A stretch of 64,000 nt of DNA from contig MEPU01000004.1 in NCBI GenBank assembly GCA_001771815.1, positions 1 to 64,000 on the forward strand, read 5' to 3'. Position numbers and translations under genes: made by a program. This document shows positions 43,150-52,817 of this stretch, one piece after another. The stretch is from Bdellovibrionales bacterium RIFCSPHIGHO2_01_FULL_40_29. Its GTDB lineage: Bacteria > Bdellovibrionota > Bdellovibrionia > Bdellovibrionales > Bdellovibrionaceae. How positions within the stretch are numbered: the first letter of the stretch is position 1; the number at the start of each line of letters is the position of its first letter. The notes beneath the pieces are model-generated. The model saw only the letters and a program-made list of their open reading frames with translations. It was not told the DNA's origin and ran no database searches.

Positions 43150-44793
43150 CTACAAAGCTAAAGCAGCAGCTACAGCTTTGTCGGCTTGGATATTTCCAGC
43201 ACCATATTCATTTGCTGTGTTTGGCCCCAAAGGTAATGCTGTCGATGATAAAATCTGACGAACTTGCGCTGGAGTTAATTTCTTATTCGCTGATTTAACT
43301 AATGCCACAACGCCTGCCACATGTGGTGTCGCCATTGAAGTACCATCAAACATAGCGTAATCTGACTTTGAAATCACAATCTCAGCAGCAGCCTGACCGC
43401 CTTTAGAAAGACCTTCTACTAAGGCTTGACCTTCAGTTTGCTCGATCATTACAACTGGAAAATCAATTTCTGTTCCGTCTTCAGACAACGCACCTTGCAT
43501 TAAGCCTGGAGCATTATTGAAGATCACAGCGCCCACAGCACCCTTTGCCATTGCATTGGCAACTTTTTCAGTAAAACGAATTTCTCCACGGCTGATCAGT
43601 GCAAATTTACCTGCAACATCAACAGTCGCAAAGTCTTCTGGCTTACCCAATCCAGCATAAACCAATGTATTCATAACAGGTTGTGATACTAATTTAGTTC
43701 CAGAAAATGCAGCACTTTTTACATCACGCTGAACACCCGCCACTGAAATTTTAACATTTGAATCACGACCAGCACCACGAGGAACTGTTGATACAACAGC
43801 CGCACCCGGAGCAACGATATCCAATTCAGGACCCCATTGAGAAAAGCTTGTCTTCGTCAATGTGATGTCAATTGCACCAACGGCATAAACTGTTGAAAAT
43901 GCTGCTGGGTAACTGACGTTTGCAGTTCCACCGTTACCAGAGGCCGCAACCACAACCACTCCAGCTGCTTCTGCTTTGTTAACTGCTGATTGATGAGATT
44001 GTGATGGAAATGCTCCACCCAATGACATACTGATAACATCTACTTTTTGCTGAACGCCCCAGTTGATACCTTCATAAATAGCAATGTTGCTGCAACCTTC
44101 TGAACCACAAACACGACCCATCAAGATTTTTGCTCGTGGAGCAACACCTGTGAAGCCTGTTTTTTCATTGAATGATGCTGCAATTGTTCCAGACACGTGA
44201 GTTCCATGACCTTCACGATCTAGAAAATCAGAAGCATCCACCTGGCCATTGCTGCTTTCGAAAAAATTACGGCCTTGTTCAAAATTAGCTTTTAAATCTT
44301 GGTGTTCTGGATCAATTCCAGTATCTAAAACAAGAACTCGAGCATTGGCACCAGCACTTGAATCAGCCCATGCAGCTCCTGCATTCACAGCCATGATTCC
44401 CCATGGAGTTTTAGGTCCATCAAAAAATACAGGTAATGGTTCTGCTTGGGTTGTCATCTCAATCATCGCCGCCTGTGGACGAGCTTGAATCATGATGTTT
44501 GGTTTAAATCCGTTTACAGGCTTTGGAGAAGGTATGAAAAATTCTGCTTCAACAGCCGCTACTTCAGGATGATTTTTTAAAGATGCAATCGCAGATGCCT
44601 GCGTTGTTTTCAAAACAACAGCATTCAAACTTGATAATGACTTTTGCAAATTCAAAGAACTTTCTGCAGTCGCCAAATGATGAGCCATTGCTGCAAAGCC
44701 TTGCTGACTTTTAAATGTCACAATGTAGCGATCTTTTGCGTTCGCGAATCCTGCGAATACCATCACTGCTGCTAATATCCATGCTGTCTTCAT
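43150..44793 (-). CDS. Subtilisin-like serine protease with PA insert
   Basis: A 547-residue secreted S8 protease: signal peptide (MKTAWILAAVMVFAGFANA), an I9-type propeptide (RYIVTFKSQQ to EVAAVEAEFF, 21-87), then the catalytic domain with Asp157 in VLVLDTGID, His197 in GHGTHVSGT and Ser486 in DGTSMATPHVAG. A PA-like domain (about 340-465, with VGAVIFNNAPG) interrupts it, as in lactocepin- and KP43-like enzymes. I chose ATG 44793 (AGAGGG site) over the longer frame. A bidirectional terminator follows. It likely digests external or prey proteins. Confidence 0.93.
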   Translation of the reverse strand: MKTAWILAAVMVFAGFANAKDRYIVTFKSQQGFAAMAHHLATAESSLNLQKSLSSLNAVVLKTTQASAIASLKNHPEVAAVEAEFFIPSPKPVNGFKPNIMIQARPQAAMIEMTTQAEPLPVFFDGPKTPWGIMAVNAGAAWADSSAGANARVLVLDTGIDPEHQDLKANFEQGRNFFESSNGQVDASDFLDREGHGTHVSGTIAASFNEKTGFTGVAPRAKILMGRVCGSEGCSNIAIYEGINWGVQQKVDVISMSLGGAFPSQSHQSAVNKAEAAGVVVVAASGNGGTANVSYPAAFSTVYAVGAIDITLTKTSFSQWGPELDIVAPGAAVVSTVPRGAGRDSNVKISVAGVQRDVKSAAFSGTKLVSQPVMNTLVYAGLGKPEDFATVDVAGKFALISRGEIRFTEKVANAMAKGAVGAVIFNNAPGLMQGALSEDGTEIDFPVVMIEQTEGQALVEGLSKGGQAAAEIVISKSDYAMFDGTSMATPHVAGVVALVKSANKKLTPAQVRQILSSTALPLGPNTANEYGAGNIQADKAVAAALAL

Positions 44794-45113
44794 AATCCCT
44801 CTTTCCTTAGGTTTATATAAATACAATTACTGTGTTCGGCAAAATTCAAACCCACTTTGGCACTTGATGCAAAAGTATTTTTCAAAAGACTTTTCATGTA
44901 GTTAGATGATTTATAAAAAGTGAAATATTCTGTCATGGCAGGTGGGTGCCATTTTGGAACCCAAATGAAAAATAAGACAAAATGGAGTTAAAGAATAATT
45001 AAGATTTCTTTAATACATTAGATTTACTTATGCTTAAACTTAATTATTAGGCAAATAATTATGAGCGACGCGTTAAGAAACTCGCTACAAACCAAACACC
45101 TCATCAACAAAAG
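44794..45113. other. Gene-free stretch, promoter region of the subtilisin gene
   Basis: About 320 bp of AT-rich DNA between the subtilisin start and the end of dinB. A short inverted repeat (GGGTGCC...GGAACCC) lies around 44947-44963. A TGGCAC next to TGCAA at 44859 resembles a sigma-54 site, but the spacing is wrong. No open frame or RNA gene seen. Confidence 0.4.
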
Positions 45114-46184
45114 TTAAATCGCAAACTGCAACTGTTGCTTCGATGGCTTAACTCGACGAATGATACTTTCTTTCAGATGCGCTCCCAAGCCAACCAATCG
45201 AACTGGTTCACGGCGACGAAGCCACGCTTTTTCAAGCAGTCGTTTAAAATCGTCTTCTTGCGGAAAGCCAGCTATGGCCTCTTCATGAGTTGTGCCCTTG
45301 AAGTCATAGAATTTTAACTTCACCACAATATTTTTAATTCGATCCTGATAGGCGCCTTTTTCAACTCGTCGCAACCAATCCAAATAGATCTCAGGAACTT
45401 GCTGAAGACACTCATCCAATGTTTTCAGATCACGATCAAAAGTTTGCTCGACCGTCAGGGACTTTCGCTCCCAGTGTGTTTGAACGTCTCGCTCATCGAT
45501 TCCTCGCGCAAACTGAAACAATTCCTCGGCCCGAGATCCAAACCACAGACGCAGTTGCGATAGGGATTGCTTTTGAATATCTGCACACGTCTTTAATCCC
45601 AACTGATGCATTTTTTTAGCCGTCACTTGACCCACTCCAAAAATTTTATCAACAGGAAGTTTTTCAACAAAATCCGCAATCTGATCCGGCGGAATCACAA
45701 ACTGTCCATTTGGCTTTTTCCAATCACTGGCTATCTTAGCCAAAAACTTATTCGGAGCAATGCCTGCCGATGCCGTCAGATTTAATTCCATCTGTATTAA
45801 TCGCCGAATTTCCTGAGCCATCAGCGTGGCACTTCCACCAAATTGCTTGCACTCCGTGACATCTAAATAGGCCTCATCCAAAGAAAGAGGCTCAATTTTC
45901 AAAGTAAATCTTTCGAGGATTTCGCGAACTTTTCGACTCTCGGCTTTATAGGCCTCGAAGTTAGGAGGGATTAAAATCAAATGGGGGCAAAGTCGAACGG
46001 CCATGGCTGATGAGATAGCGGCCTTAACACCAAACTTTCGAGCCTCGTAGTTGGCCGTGCAAAGCACACTACGAGACTCCGGAGAACCACCAATCCCCAA
46101 GGGTTTCCCCGCAAGACTTGGATTTCTTTTTATTTCTACGGCTGCATAAAAACAGTCCATATCGATGTGAATAATCTTCTTCAT
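45114..46184 (-). CDS. dinB: DNA polymerase IV (Y family)
   Basis: A 356-residue translesion polymerase of usual length. Catalytic motifs: IHIDMDCFYAAVE (Asp8, Asp10-Met) and LSLDEAYLD (Asp103, Glu104); the helix-hairpin-helix DKIFGVGQVTAKKM (about 180-195) and the little finger domain to about 340. The C-terminus lacks a clear clamp-binding QL[SF]PLF motif; QLQFAI at the very end may serve. Translation starts without a visible ribosome binding site, right at a tandem 11-bp repeat. The enzyme bypasses DNA lesions and is error prone. Confidence 0.95.
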   Translation of the reverse strand: MKKIIHIDMDCFYAAVEIKRNPSLAGKPLGIGGSPESRSVLCTANYEARKFGVKAAISSAMAVRLCPHLILIPPNFEAYKAESRKVREILERFTLKIEPLSLDEAYLDVTECKQFGGSATLMAQEIRRLIQMELNLTASAGIAPNKFLAKIASDWKKPNGQFVIPPDQIADFVEKLPVDKIFGVGQVTAKKMHQLGLKTCADIQKQSLSQLRLWFGSRAEELFQFARGIDERDVQTHWERKSLTVEQTFDRDLKTLDECLQQVPEIYLDWLRRVEKGAYQDRIKNIVVKLKFYDFKGTTHEEAIAGFPQEDDFKRLLEKAWLRRREPVRLVGLGAHLKESIIRRVKPSKQQLQFAI

Positions 46185-46205
46185 TTACATATATTTTACA
46201 TATAT
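46184..46205. repeat. Tandem 11-bp repeat at the dinB start
   Basis: TTTACATATAT twice in a row; the first T of copy one belongs to the dinB start codon (as CAT on the plus strand). It occupies the place where a ribosome binding site is expected. Confidence 0.85.
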
Positions 46206-46237
46206 TCCAAAAAAATACAATGACCTTTTTCTATACT

Positions 46238-46963
46238 CTACTGGATCAATGTCGATTGAACCTCTTGCGCCCGGCTCAAATGATTTTGCACATGACTTCG
46301 TGTGGTTTTCAAAAAATCTCGCAACTCCGGCTTCTGTGCCGCTGGGATCAGTTTTTGATCCAAGTCGGTCAGCATATTTCGGTGCCTTTCGATCTGCATA
46401 TCCATATACGCTCGATCAAATTCTGCACCCTTAGATTTTCTCAGTTCACTGATTTTTTCCCGAGCATCTTTTTTCATGGTTTTTGAAACTTCGCTTTTGT
46501 CCGAATTGATATTTGCACTCCTCAACACCCGACGGCGATCCTTATTGCTGGCTTGATGATCTTCAATCATCATTCGAGCATATTCCTTGACGTGCTCGTT
46601 ATCAGCGCGGCGCTTAGCCAGCTGGGCCGCATTAATTTCAGCGTCATTGGAGGTTTTTAAAATCAGAGCAATTTGATCATCATTCACCGATGCAGCCATG
46701 CCCTCAGTCGTAACACCCATCGCCGCAGCCGTATTTCGATCACTATAACTATTCCCTTCTGGCATAACCGCAGCGGCACGATCTCGCTCCATACTGGAAT
46801 CTGGACTCATCGCCGGCCGATTAAGAAGAATATCCTGAGCAGTATTATATGTCGGAGCATACTTACTGGTCTCTACATGACCAGGTGTATGACTTGCAAA
46901 AGAAACCGTCGCCCCCAAAGTCGTTAAAATAAAAAGCCATTTTGCTCGCATTTGATTTCGCAT
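46238..46963 (-). CDS. DUF4142 (ferritin-like) secreted protein
   Basis: A 241-residue protein with signal peptide (MRNQMRAKWLFILTTLGATVSFA). The C-terminal 150 residues follow the DUF4142 pattern of a ferritin-like helical bundle: IALILKTSNDAEINAAQLAK, VKEYARMMIEDHQASNKDRR, GAEFDRAYMDMQIERHRNMLTDL and a last helix with FLKTTRSHVQNHL. Metal-binding His/Glu of DHQ and ERHR are present. Members occur in stress and envelope contexts, function unassigned. An AAAGGAG site supports the start. Confidence 0.85.
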   Translation of the reverse strand: MRNQMRAKWLFILTTLGATVSFASHTPGHVETSKYAPTYNTAQDILLNRPAMSPDSSMERDRAAAVMPEGNSYSDRNTAAAMGVTTEGMAASVNDDQIALILKTSNDAEINAAQLAKRRADNEHVKEYARMMIEDHQASNKDRRRVLRSANINSDKSEVSKTMKKDAREKISELRKSKGAEFDRAYMDMQIERHRNMLTDLDQKLIPAAQKPELRDFLKTTRSHVQNHLSRAQEVQSTLIQ

Positions 46964-47116
46964 TTTTTTCTCCTTTTAATTATTGAGTCATTTAGCCCCA
47001 AAAAAACTGTATTTCCGCCATCAACACTCAAAAAAGCAAGAGACAGGCCATTTCTTGCTTGCCGAGATCCTGTGAGTTAAGCGAAACTCAGTGGTTTAAA
47101 TCATGAGGTTCTTTCT

Positions 47117-48808
47117 ATGAAAAAAGCATCAACACCAAATTCAAAACCCACTCAAGATAGCGCCAATTTTTTAAAGCAAATCATCGAAAAAGATCTCGAA
47201 ACAAAAAAAGTGACAGGTCCGATTGTGACTCGCTTTCCGCCAGAGCCCAATGGATACCTGCATCTGGGACATGCCAAATCAATCTGTCTTAATTTTGGCT
47301 TGGCAGCCGATTTCAATGGCCGATGTCACTTGCGATTTGATGATACCAATCCTGAAACAGAAGATGTTGAGTACGTTGAATCCATCAAAGACGACGTCCG
47401 CTGGCTGGGAGCCGACTGGAAAGATCATCTTTATTTTGCCTCAGATTATTTTCAGCAGCTCTATGACTGGGCCGAATATCTGATTCAGGAAAACAAAGCG
47501 TACGTTTGTAGTCTTAAAGAAGAGCAACTCCGAGAGTATCGTGGCGATTTCATGAAACCGGGACAAGACAGTCCTTTTCGCACCCGCTCCGTCGAGGAAA
47601 ATTTAGATCTTTTTCGCCGCATGAAAGCTGGCGAGTTTGCCGAAGGTGAACACGTTCTTCGGGCTAAAATTGATATGAAATCTCCGAACATGAATATGCG
47701 AGATCCCCTACTTTACCGGATACGCAAAGTTCGTCATCACCGCACTGGTGATGCATGGTGTATCTATCCGATGTATGATTATGCTCATCCACTCTCTGAT
47801 GCCATCGAACACGTGACTCATTCGATCTGCACTTTGGAATTCCAGGATCATCGGCCATTTTATGATTGGTGTATTGAAAATTTACCTGTGCCTGCAAAAC
47901 CAAAACAATATGAATTTGCTCGTATGAATATGACTTACCTTGTGATGAGTAAGAGAAAACTTTTGCAATTGGTTAAAGAAGGTCTTGTGATGGGCTGGGA
48001 TGATCCCCGTATGCCGACTATTTCAGGCATGCGACGTCGAGGCTACACACCAGAGTGTCTACAGCTTTTTGCAAAACGTATTGGCGTGGCCAAAGCCGAA
48101 AGCCTCATTGATTTTGAAATTCTTGAAGGTTGTGTTCGCGACACTCTGGATGAAGTGTCTCATCGCGCGATGGCTGTTCTTAATCCAATTAAAGTGGTCA
48201 TTGATAACTTACCTGAAAATCACCGCGAAGAAATCCAAACAGCTCGTCATCCTAAAAAACCAGAACTCGAGAAACGCATTTTGCCATTTACCAAAGAAGT
48301 CTACATTGATGCCGCTGATTTTATGGAAAATCCACCATCTGATTTTTTCCGTTTGGCTCCTGGCAAAGAAGTCCGACTTCGAAATGCTTACGTGATCAAA
48401 TGTAAAGAAGTTGTTAAAGATGCCGCTGGAAATATTGAAAAATTGATTTGCGATTATGATGTTGCGACTTTGGGCGGGAAACCTACTCAGGATGGACGCA
48501 AAGTAAAAGGTATTGTACACTGGGTATCAGCAACAGAATGCATTGAAGCCGAGGTCCGACTATTTGACCGGCTCTTTTCAGTCGCTGATCCAGATATTGT
48601 TTCCGAGGGTAAGGATTTTAAATCCAATCTTAATCCCAACTCACTGAAGGTCATCACAAAGGCGAAGCTTGAATTGGGACTACGAGATGCTTCACAAAAT
48701 ATTCGGTATCAATTTGAGCGAGTTGGATATTTCGCTCTGGACAGCGTGGATTCCAAGCCTAACAATATTATTTTCAACCAGGTGGTAGAACTTGCGACAG
48801 GACACTAA
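47117..48808 (+). CDS. glnS: Glutaminyl-tRNA synthetase
   Basis: A 563-residue class I synthetase. The HIGH motif reads PNGYLHLGHAKS (around residue 43), the KMSKS-equivalent is MSKRKLLQLV (around 277), and LEFQDHRPFYDW and WDDPRMPTISGMRRRGYTPE are typical of GlnRS. The C-terminal beta-barrels bind the anticodon. It charges tRNA-Gln directly. The ribosome binding site is GAGG, eight bases away. The histidine kinase gene begins six bases after the stop, so they share a transcript. Confidence 0.97.
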   Translation: MKKASTPNSKPTQDSANFLKQIIEKDLETKKVTGPIVTRFPPEPNGYLHLGHAKSICLNFGLAADFNGRCHLRFDDTNPETEDVEYVESIKDDVRWLGADWKDHLYFASDYFQQLYDWAEYLIQENKAYVCSLKEEQLREYRGDFMKPGQDSPFRTRSVEENLDLFRRMKAGEFAEGEHVLRAKIDMKSPNMNMRDPLLYRIRKVRHHRTGDAWCIYPMYDYAHPLSDAIEHVTHSICTLEFQDHRPFYDWCIENLPVPAKPKQYEFARMNMTYLVMSKRKLLQLVKEGLVMGWDDPRMPTISGMRRRGYTPECLQLFAKRIGVAKAESLIDFEILEGCVRDTLDEVSHRAMAVLNPIKVVIDNLPENHREEIQTARHPKKPELEKRILPFTKEVYIDAADFMENPPSDFFRLAPGKEVRLRNAYVIKCKEVVKDAAGNIEKLICDYDVATLGGKPTQDGRKVKGIVHWVSATECIEAEVRLFDRLFSVADPDIVSEGKDFKSNLNPNSLKVITKAKLELGLRDASQNIRYQFERVGYFALDSVDSKPNNIIFNQVVELATGH

Positions 48809-48813
48809 CTAAA

Positions 48814-50046
48814 ATGTCAGATTTTTTTCAAGACTTAAACGATAAGGAAGACCTGATAAAGATGCGCGTGCTTTTTGTTGGCGCCATTGTTTGCAGCTTT
48901 GTTTTCTATTATTTCCTGGTTCGCCTCAGCGAAGGAAGAGATTTTTTTCCTGGTCGTATTGGCACCGCCGTTGTTGCAACTCTGGCTTTTGTGCTTTCCT
49001 ATGTCGCCCCCAGAATAACACTCTCACATCTTTTTAAGTATGTGATGCTTTCGTATGTGTTTTTATATATTTACTTGCTGCATATCAATGACTGGTCTGT
49101 CTTTCACCGCTGGTCTTATTTTGTCGTTGGTGCCCTTTTTTGCACTTCCGTTCCCAACTGGCGAGATTTTCCATTTACAGCAACAGTCACCATGGTTACC
49201 CCAATTATCGCTGGCTTTTACAGCCCACTTACAGTCTTAGAGCTTGTCCATTTTCATACGGCGAATTTAACAGTATTTTTTATCATTGGAGTTTCAATTA
49301 AATCTGTCTTCCATTACCGACAAGAAGTGATGAAGTTAACCAAAACTCTTGTCCAATCATCAAAAATGGCTGCACTCGGAGAAATGGCCGGCGGAATTGC
49401 CCATGAAATCAATACCCCACTAAGTATTATTATTGGCTATGTGGATTTGGTAAAAAACCAACTGTCTGATGGAAACAAGTTTGATGAAAAGAAAACCCAT
49501 GAGCTTTTAGACAAGATTGAAATGACATCATTTAGAATCTCACAAATTATTCAAGGATTGCGCCACTTTTCACGTGAAGGTTCTGAAGATCGATATGAGA
49601 TTACTGATCTTCGAGATGTTGTTTCAGAATCACTTCATTTGTGCACCGAAAAATTTAAGATCAATAAGATCAATTTAATCACAACTATTTCTCCGACTCC
49701 GGTCATGTGCAATTGCCAGCGGATTCAAATCATACAAATATTAATCAATCTATTGAATAATGCCTATGACGCCTGCAACACTCTGCCCAATCCCAAGATT
49801 CGAATCACATTGGAAGCCAAAGATATTTATGCCCTCATCACGGTCACTGATAGCGGCCCCGGAGTCCCCTCAAATTTGGATTCAAAAATCATGCAGCCTT
49901 TTTTCACCACAAAAGAAGTGGGCAGCGGCACAGGACTTGGACTGAGTGTCTCTTTAGGAATTGCAAACGCACACAAAGGATTTCTGTACCTAGATCGCTC
50001 GATCTCTCCGTCAACTTTTGTTCTTAAGCTACCCTTAGCTGTGTGA
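48814..50046 (+). CDS. Membrane-bound sensor histidine kinase
   Basis: A 410-residue kinase with an N-terminal block of about six membrane segments (residues 20-165) lacking a large external domain, a short coiled linker, HisKA with GIAHEINTPLSIIIGYVDLV (His197), and HATPase_c with N box INLLNNAYDAC, G1 DSGPGVP, F box PFFTTKE and G2 GTGLGLSV. The kinase core is of the NtrB/ZraS-like type often paired with NtrC-type regulators. It follows glnS in the same transcript, with no receiver next to it; the NtrC protein at 55405 is the nearest possible partner. Confidence 0.9.
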   Translation: MSDFFQDLNDKEDLIKMRVLFVGAIVCSFVFYYFLVRLSEGRDFFPGRIGTAVVATLAFVLSYVAPRITLSHLFKYVMLSYVFLYIYLLHINDWSVFHRWSYFVVGALFCTSVPNWRDFPFTATVTMVTPIIAGFYSPLTVLELVHFHTANLTVFFIIGVSIKSVFHYRQEVMKLTKTLVQSSKMAALGEMAGGIAHEINTPLSIIIGYVDLVKNQLSDGNKFDEKKTHELLDKIEMTSFRISQIIQGLRHFSREGSEDRYEITDLRDVVSESLHLCTEKFKINKINLITTISPTPVMCNCQRIQIIQILINLLNNAYDACNTLPNPKIRITLEAKDIYALITVTDSGPGVPSNLDSKIMQPFFTTKEVGSGTGLGLSVSLGIANAHKGFLYLDRSISPSTFVLKLPLAV

Positions 50047-50790
50047 TGAAACTGTGCGCTTCTGATAAACCTGATAGTAAAACATCAATCCAAAAAGTAT
50101 CCCTGAAGTGACTGCAGGAACTAAAAAACCCAAGTATTCAACTTTTGTGAATAAATACCCACCCAACATGGATCCCAAAATAAAAAATACTATGATTCCT
50201 GTCCGCATGAGGTTAGCCTGCACCTCGGCCATTGTATCGATCTTGAGCTTAGACCGATTAAAGTAACGAACAAGGCCCAAACCCAAATCCGTTGTGATTC
50301 CTGTCAAGTGTGTGGTTCGAATAACTGATTTGGAAACCGTGGTGATCGTTCCATTCTGAATTCCACAAGTCAGACAAAGTAAAATCAATAAGGTGTAATT
50401 TCGCGAAAGCTCGAGATCTTGGCCAAATTCTCCAAACCTTCCCAACTGACCAAAAATAAAAACTAAACATAAAAGAAAAAAGATCAATCCAAACGTCAGA
50501 TAATACTTTGGCTTTTTATGCAGCTTCAGACGAATATCCACAAGTTGGCCGCTGATCATACATCCGAATAAAAAGAAAAGAGGAACCGCCAGCATTCCCA
50601 ATGCGTGACTATTGTCAGGTTGACTTAATTCGCGACCAAAAAAGGCCGCAAATCCTGTGATATGGGAAACAAAGCGATGACACGCCATGAATCCTCCGAT
50701 ATTGAGCATTCCGGCTTGAAATGCCATCAACATCCAAATTGTTATGTTCGTCCGCGTGTACTGAGATATGGATTCGTTACCGTATAGCAT
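50035..50790 (-). CDS. DUF1275 (YoaK-type) membrane protein
   Basis: A 251-residue integral membrane protein with about six membrane segments. The DUF1275 signatures are MLNIGGFMACHRFVSHITGFAAFFG near the start, GIQNGTITTVSKSVIRTTHLTG in the middle (NG....s...vrTtHltG) and the late VTSGILFGLMF. Function of the family is not known; a transport role is assumed. Its start overlaps the ATPase gene by 14 bases, making it the last gene of the 55252-50035 operon. Its end overlaps the end of the kinase gene on the other strand. Confidence 0.9.
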   Translation of the reverse strand: MLYGNESISQYTRTNITIWMLMAFQAGMLNIGGFMACHRFVSHITGFAAFFGRELSQPDNSHALGMLAVPLFFLFGCMISGQLVDIRLKLHKKPKYYLTFGLIFFLLCLVFIFGQLGRFGEFGQDLELSRNYTLLILLCLTCGIQNGTITTVSKSVIRTTHLTGITTDLGLGLVRYFNRSKLKIDTMAEVQANLMRTGIIVFFILGSMLGGYLFTKVEYLGFLVPAVTSGILFGLMFYYQVYQKRTVSSHS

Positions 50791-51436
50791 GTTGAAGTAG
50801 CCCCTTACGACAACATTCTGGCAAAAATGAGTGAATCAGTAAAGTTGCTTTGTGAACTTTCTCAATAAAATTGCTGGTGCTGTCGATTCGCGTGTAATGG
50901 GGGTGATTTTTCCAAACATTGTGAATCTTCTGATCAATTCGCATGGCCTCTTCGGCAGTCTCAATTCGAATTGGATTTTGAAAATTATAACCATTCAATA
51001 AGTCGGGAGTCGTCAAATGTATAACAGCACTGTATTTACTGAATTCAGCCTCAACTGATGTGGAAAGCTCCTGGCAATACCCAACTGATCCATCTTCAGG
51101 CCAATACGCCATCCCATCCAATGTCCCGCGATCACATAAGCCCAAAGCCCATCGCTTCTCATTACGTACAATATTCTGCATTTCATTCTGAATATGATAG
51201 ATGGCTTTTTGAGCCGAACGCTTAGCCGTAACAGAATCCAACCGCCAGAACCCACCCCCAAACAAAATGGACGCAGCCTCAGGAAGGATCGCAATATGCT
51301 CGCAAAGATCTTTTCTTAATACTTCCAACAAAGCTGTTTTACCCGCCCCTGGACCGCCAGTAATGACAATCATTCCTGTTGGCAGCGGAAAATCTTTACA
51401 GAGACAAGTTCTTTCGCATGAATAATGCTGTGGCAT
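50777..51436 (-). CDS. P-loop ATPase (AAA_28-like)
   Basis: A 219-residue cytoplasmic protein with Walker A GGPGAGKTALL (27-37), a helix LPEAASILFGGGF, LGLCDRGTLDGMAYWP (the DRG region typical of nucleoside-kinase-like AAA_28 proteins) and a C-terminal helical lid. These proteins are thought to act as small-molecule kinases or NTPases. Two Cys pairs (CERTCLCK at the start, CC near the end) stand out. It starts three bases after the RNase stop codon and overlaps the DUF1275 gene by 14 bases, so translation is coupled on both sides. Confidence 0.8.
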   Translation of the reverse strand: MPQHYSCERTCLCKDFPLPTGMIVITGGPGAGKTALLEVLRKDLCEHIAILPEAASILFGGGFWRLDSVTAKRSAQKAIYHIQNEMQNIVRNEKRWALGLCDRGTLDGMAYWPEDGSVGYCQELSTSVEAEFSKYSAVIHLTTPDLLNGYNFQNPIRIETAEEAMRIDQKIHNVWKNHPHYTRIDSTSNFIEKVHKATLLIHSFLPECCRKGLLQHAIR

Positions 51437-51439
51437 TTC

Positions 51440-52804
51440 TTACTCCAGTTTAAAAATTTCGTCCTGTTCAGGCACAGAACAATCCCAGCCAAACTTTTCA
51501 GCCAAACGACGACGAAACTCATCTGCAGCAGAGGCCTCGCCGTGAGTTATAAAAACTTTTTTTGGTTTTACTTTTGAGTGCTGAAACCATTGAATCAATT
51601 CGCCATAGTCCGCGTGAGCCGAGATATTATCCAAGTTTCGCACCTGCGCCCGCACGGGGATGTACTCACCATGAATTTTAACTTCCCTGGCTCCGTTTTG
51701 CAGGGATTCCCCACGGGTTCCAGCCGATTGATAACCACTGAGCAAAATGGTGTTCTCGGGATGCGGAGCAAACGCTTTAAGATGATGAAGCACCCGACCA
51801 CCAGTTAACATCCCACTGGCAGAAATGATGATCATGGGGCCAGTTCGTTCATTCAGGGCCCGAGACTCATCCGCAGATCTCACATAGCGAAAATGACTGT
51901 CAATTTCCGCGCAGTCTTTTAGTGTTAACTTATGAAGCTTGGTATGCTTTTTAAAAATAGAACTAAAATCAGTCGCCATAGGACTATTTAAAAACATCGG
52001 CATTGACGGAATGCGATTCTGACGCCGCAGCTGAGTCAAATAATACATAATAGATTGGGCACGACCCACAGCAAAAGCGGGAATGACCAGCACACCACCG
52101 CGCCCATACGTTTCATTCACAACATGGCTGAGTTCCGTAGCCACATCCTCTGATGAATGCAATCGATTTCCATACGTCGATTCTGTCACGAGATAATCCA
52201 TGTTGGGAATCACATCAGGTGGATGAAAAATTTCATCGTTTATCCGCCCCACATCACCCGTAAAGAAGATTTTTTTATGATCCACGGTAAGCACCACGGA
52301 AGAGGCCCCCAAAATATGTCCTGCATAGCGAAATTCAAAACTTATTTGCGACGAAATAGCATGCGTTTTATGAAACGGAACGTTTACAAAACTCTCGAGC
52401 GCTTCTTCAGCATCTTCTGAAGTGAATAGTGGTAACGCCGGTTTATGCTTGGTGCGCTGAACCCGGTTCAAATAAACCGCTTCTTCTTCTAACAAGTAAC
52501 CACAATCCGGAAGCAAAATTTTACAAACGTCGCGCGTGGCCTCGGTCGAGTAAACTTTACCGCGAAATCCACTTTTGATCAGTCGCGGAATATAACCCGA
52601 ATGATCAATGTGAGCATGGGTTAAAATAATACAATCAATCGTCTCCGGATTGATTGCGAACTCGTCCCAATTTTTAAGACGCAATTTTTTTAATCCCTGA
52701 AACAAACCACAATCAATAAGAATTTTTTTTCCATGAGCCTCGACAAGATATTTTGATCCCGTCACTGTACCTGCTCCGCCTAGAAATCGAATTTGAGCTG
52801 ACAC
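51440..52804 (-). CDS. Beta-CASP metallo-beta-lactamase-fold RNase
   Basis: A 454-residue enzyme of the CPSF73/YSH1-like family. Zinc motif LTHAHIDHSGYIP (His63, His65, Asp67, His68), then AGHILGASSV, FTGDVGR, ESTYGNR, the beta-CASP insert with VIPAFAVGRAQSIMYYL and PMFLNSPMA, SASGMLTGGRVLHHL, the exoribonuclease-type NISAHADYGEL and the last His in ITHGEASAADEFRR. Such proteins cut or trim RNA. In many proteobacteria they sit with universal stress proteins. Here they follow USP and cytochrome genes (13 bases gap) and precede the ATPase. Confidence 0.92.
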   Translation of the reverse strand: MSAQIRFLGGAGTVTGSKYLVEAHGKKILIDCGLFQGLKKLRLKNWDEFAINPETIDCIILTHAHIDHSGYIPRLIKSGFRGKVYSTEATRDVCKILLPDCGYLLEEEAVYLNRVQRTKHKPALPLFTSEDAEEALESFVNVPFHKTHAISSQISFEFRYAGHILGASSVVLTVDHKKIFFTGDVGRINDEIFHPPDVIPNMDYLVTESTYGNRLHSSEDVATELSHVVNETYGRGGVLVIPAFAVGRAQSIMYYLTQLRRQNRIPSMPMFLNSPMATDFSSIFKKHTKLHKLTLKDCAEIDSHFRYVRSADESRALNERTGPMIIISASGMLTGGRVLHHLKAFAPHPENTILLSGYQSAGTRGESLQNGAREVKIHGEYIPVRAQVRNLDNISAHADYGELIQWFQHSKVKPKKVFITHGEASAADEFRRRLAEKFGWDCSVPEQDEIFKLE

Positions 52805-52817
52805 ACAACCTCCATTT

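Noticed and set aside
44855-44875. Possible sigma-54 promoter (TGGCAC...TGCAA)
   Set aside because: The distance between GG and GC is 8, not 10 bases, so the polymerase would not fit.
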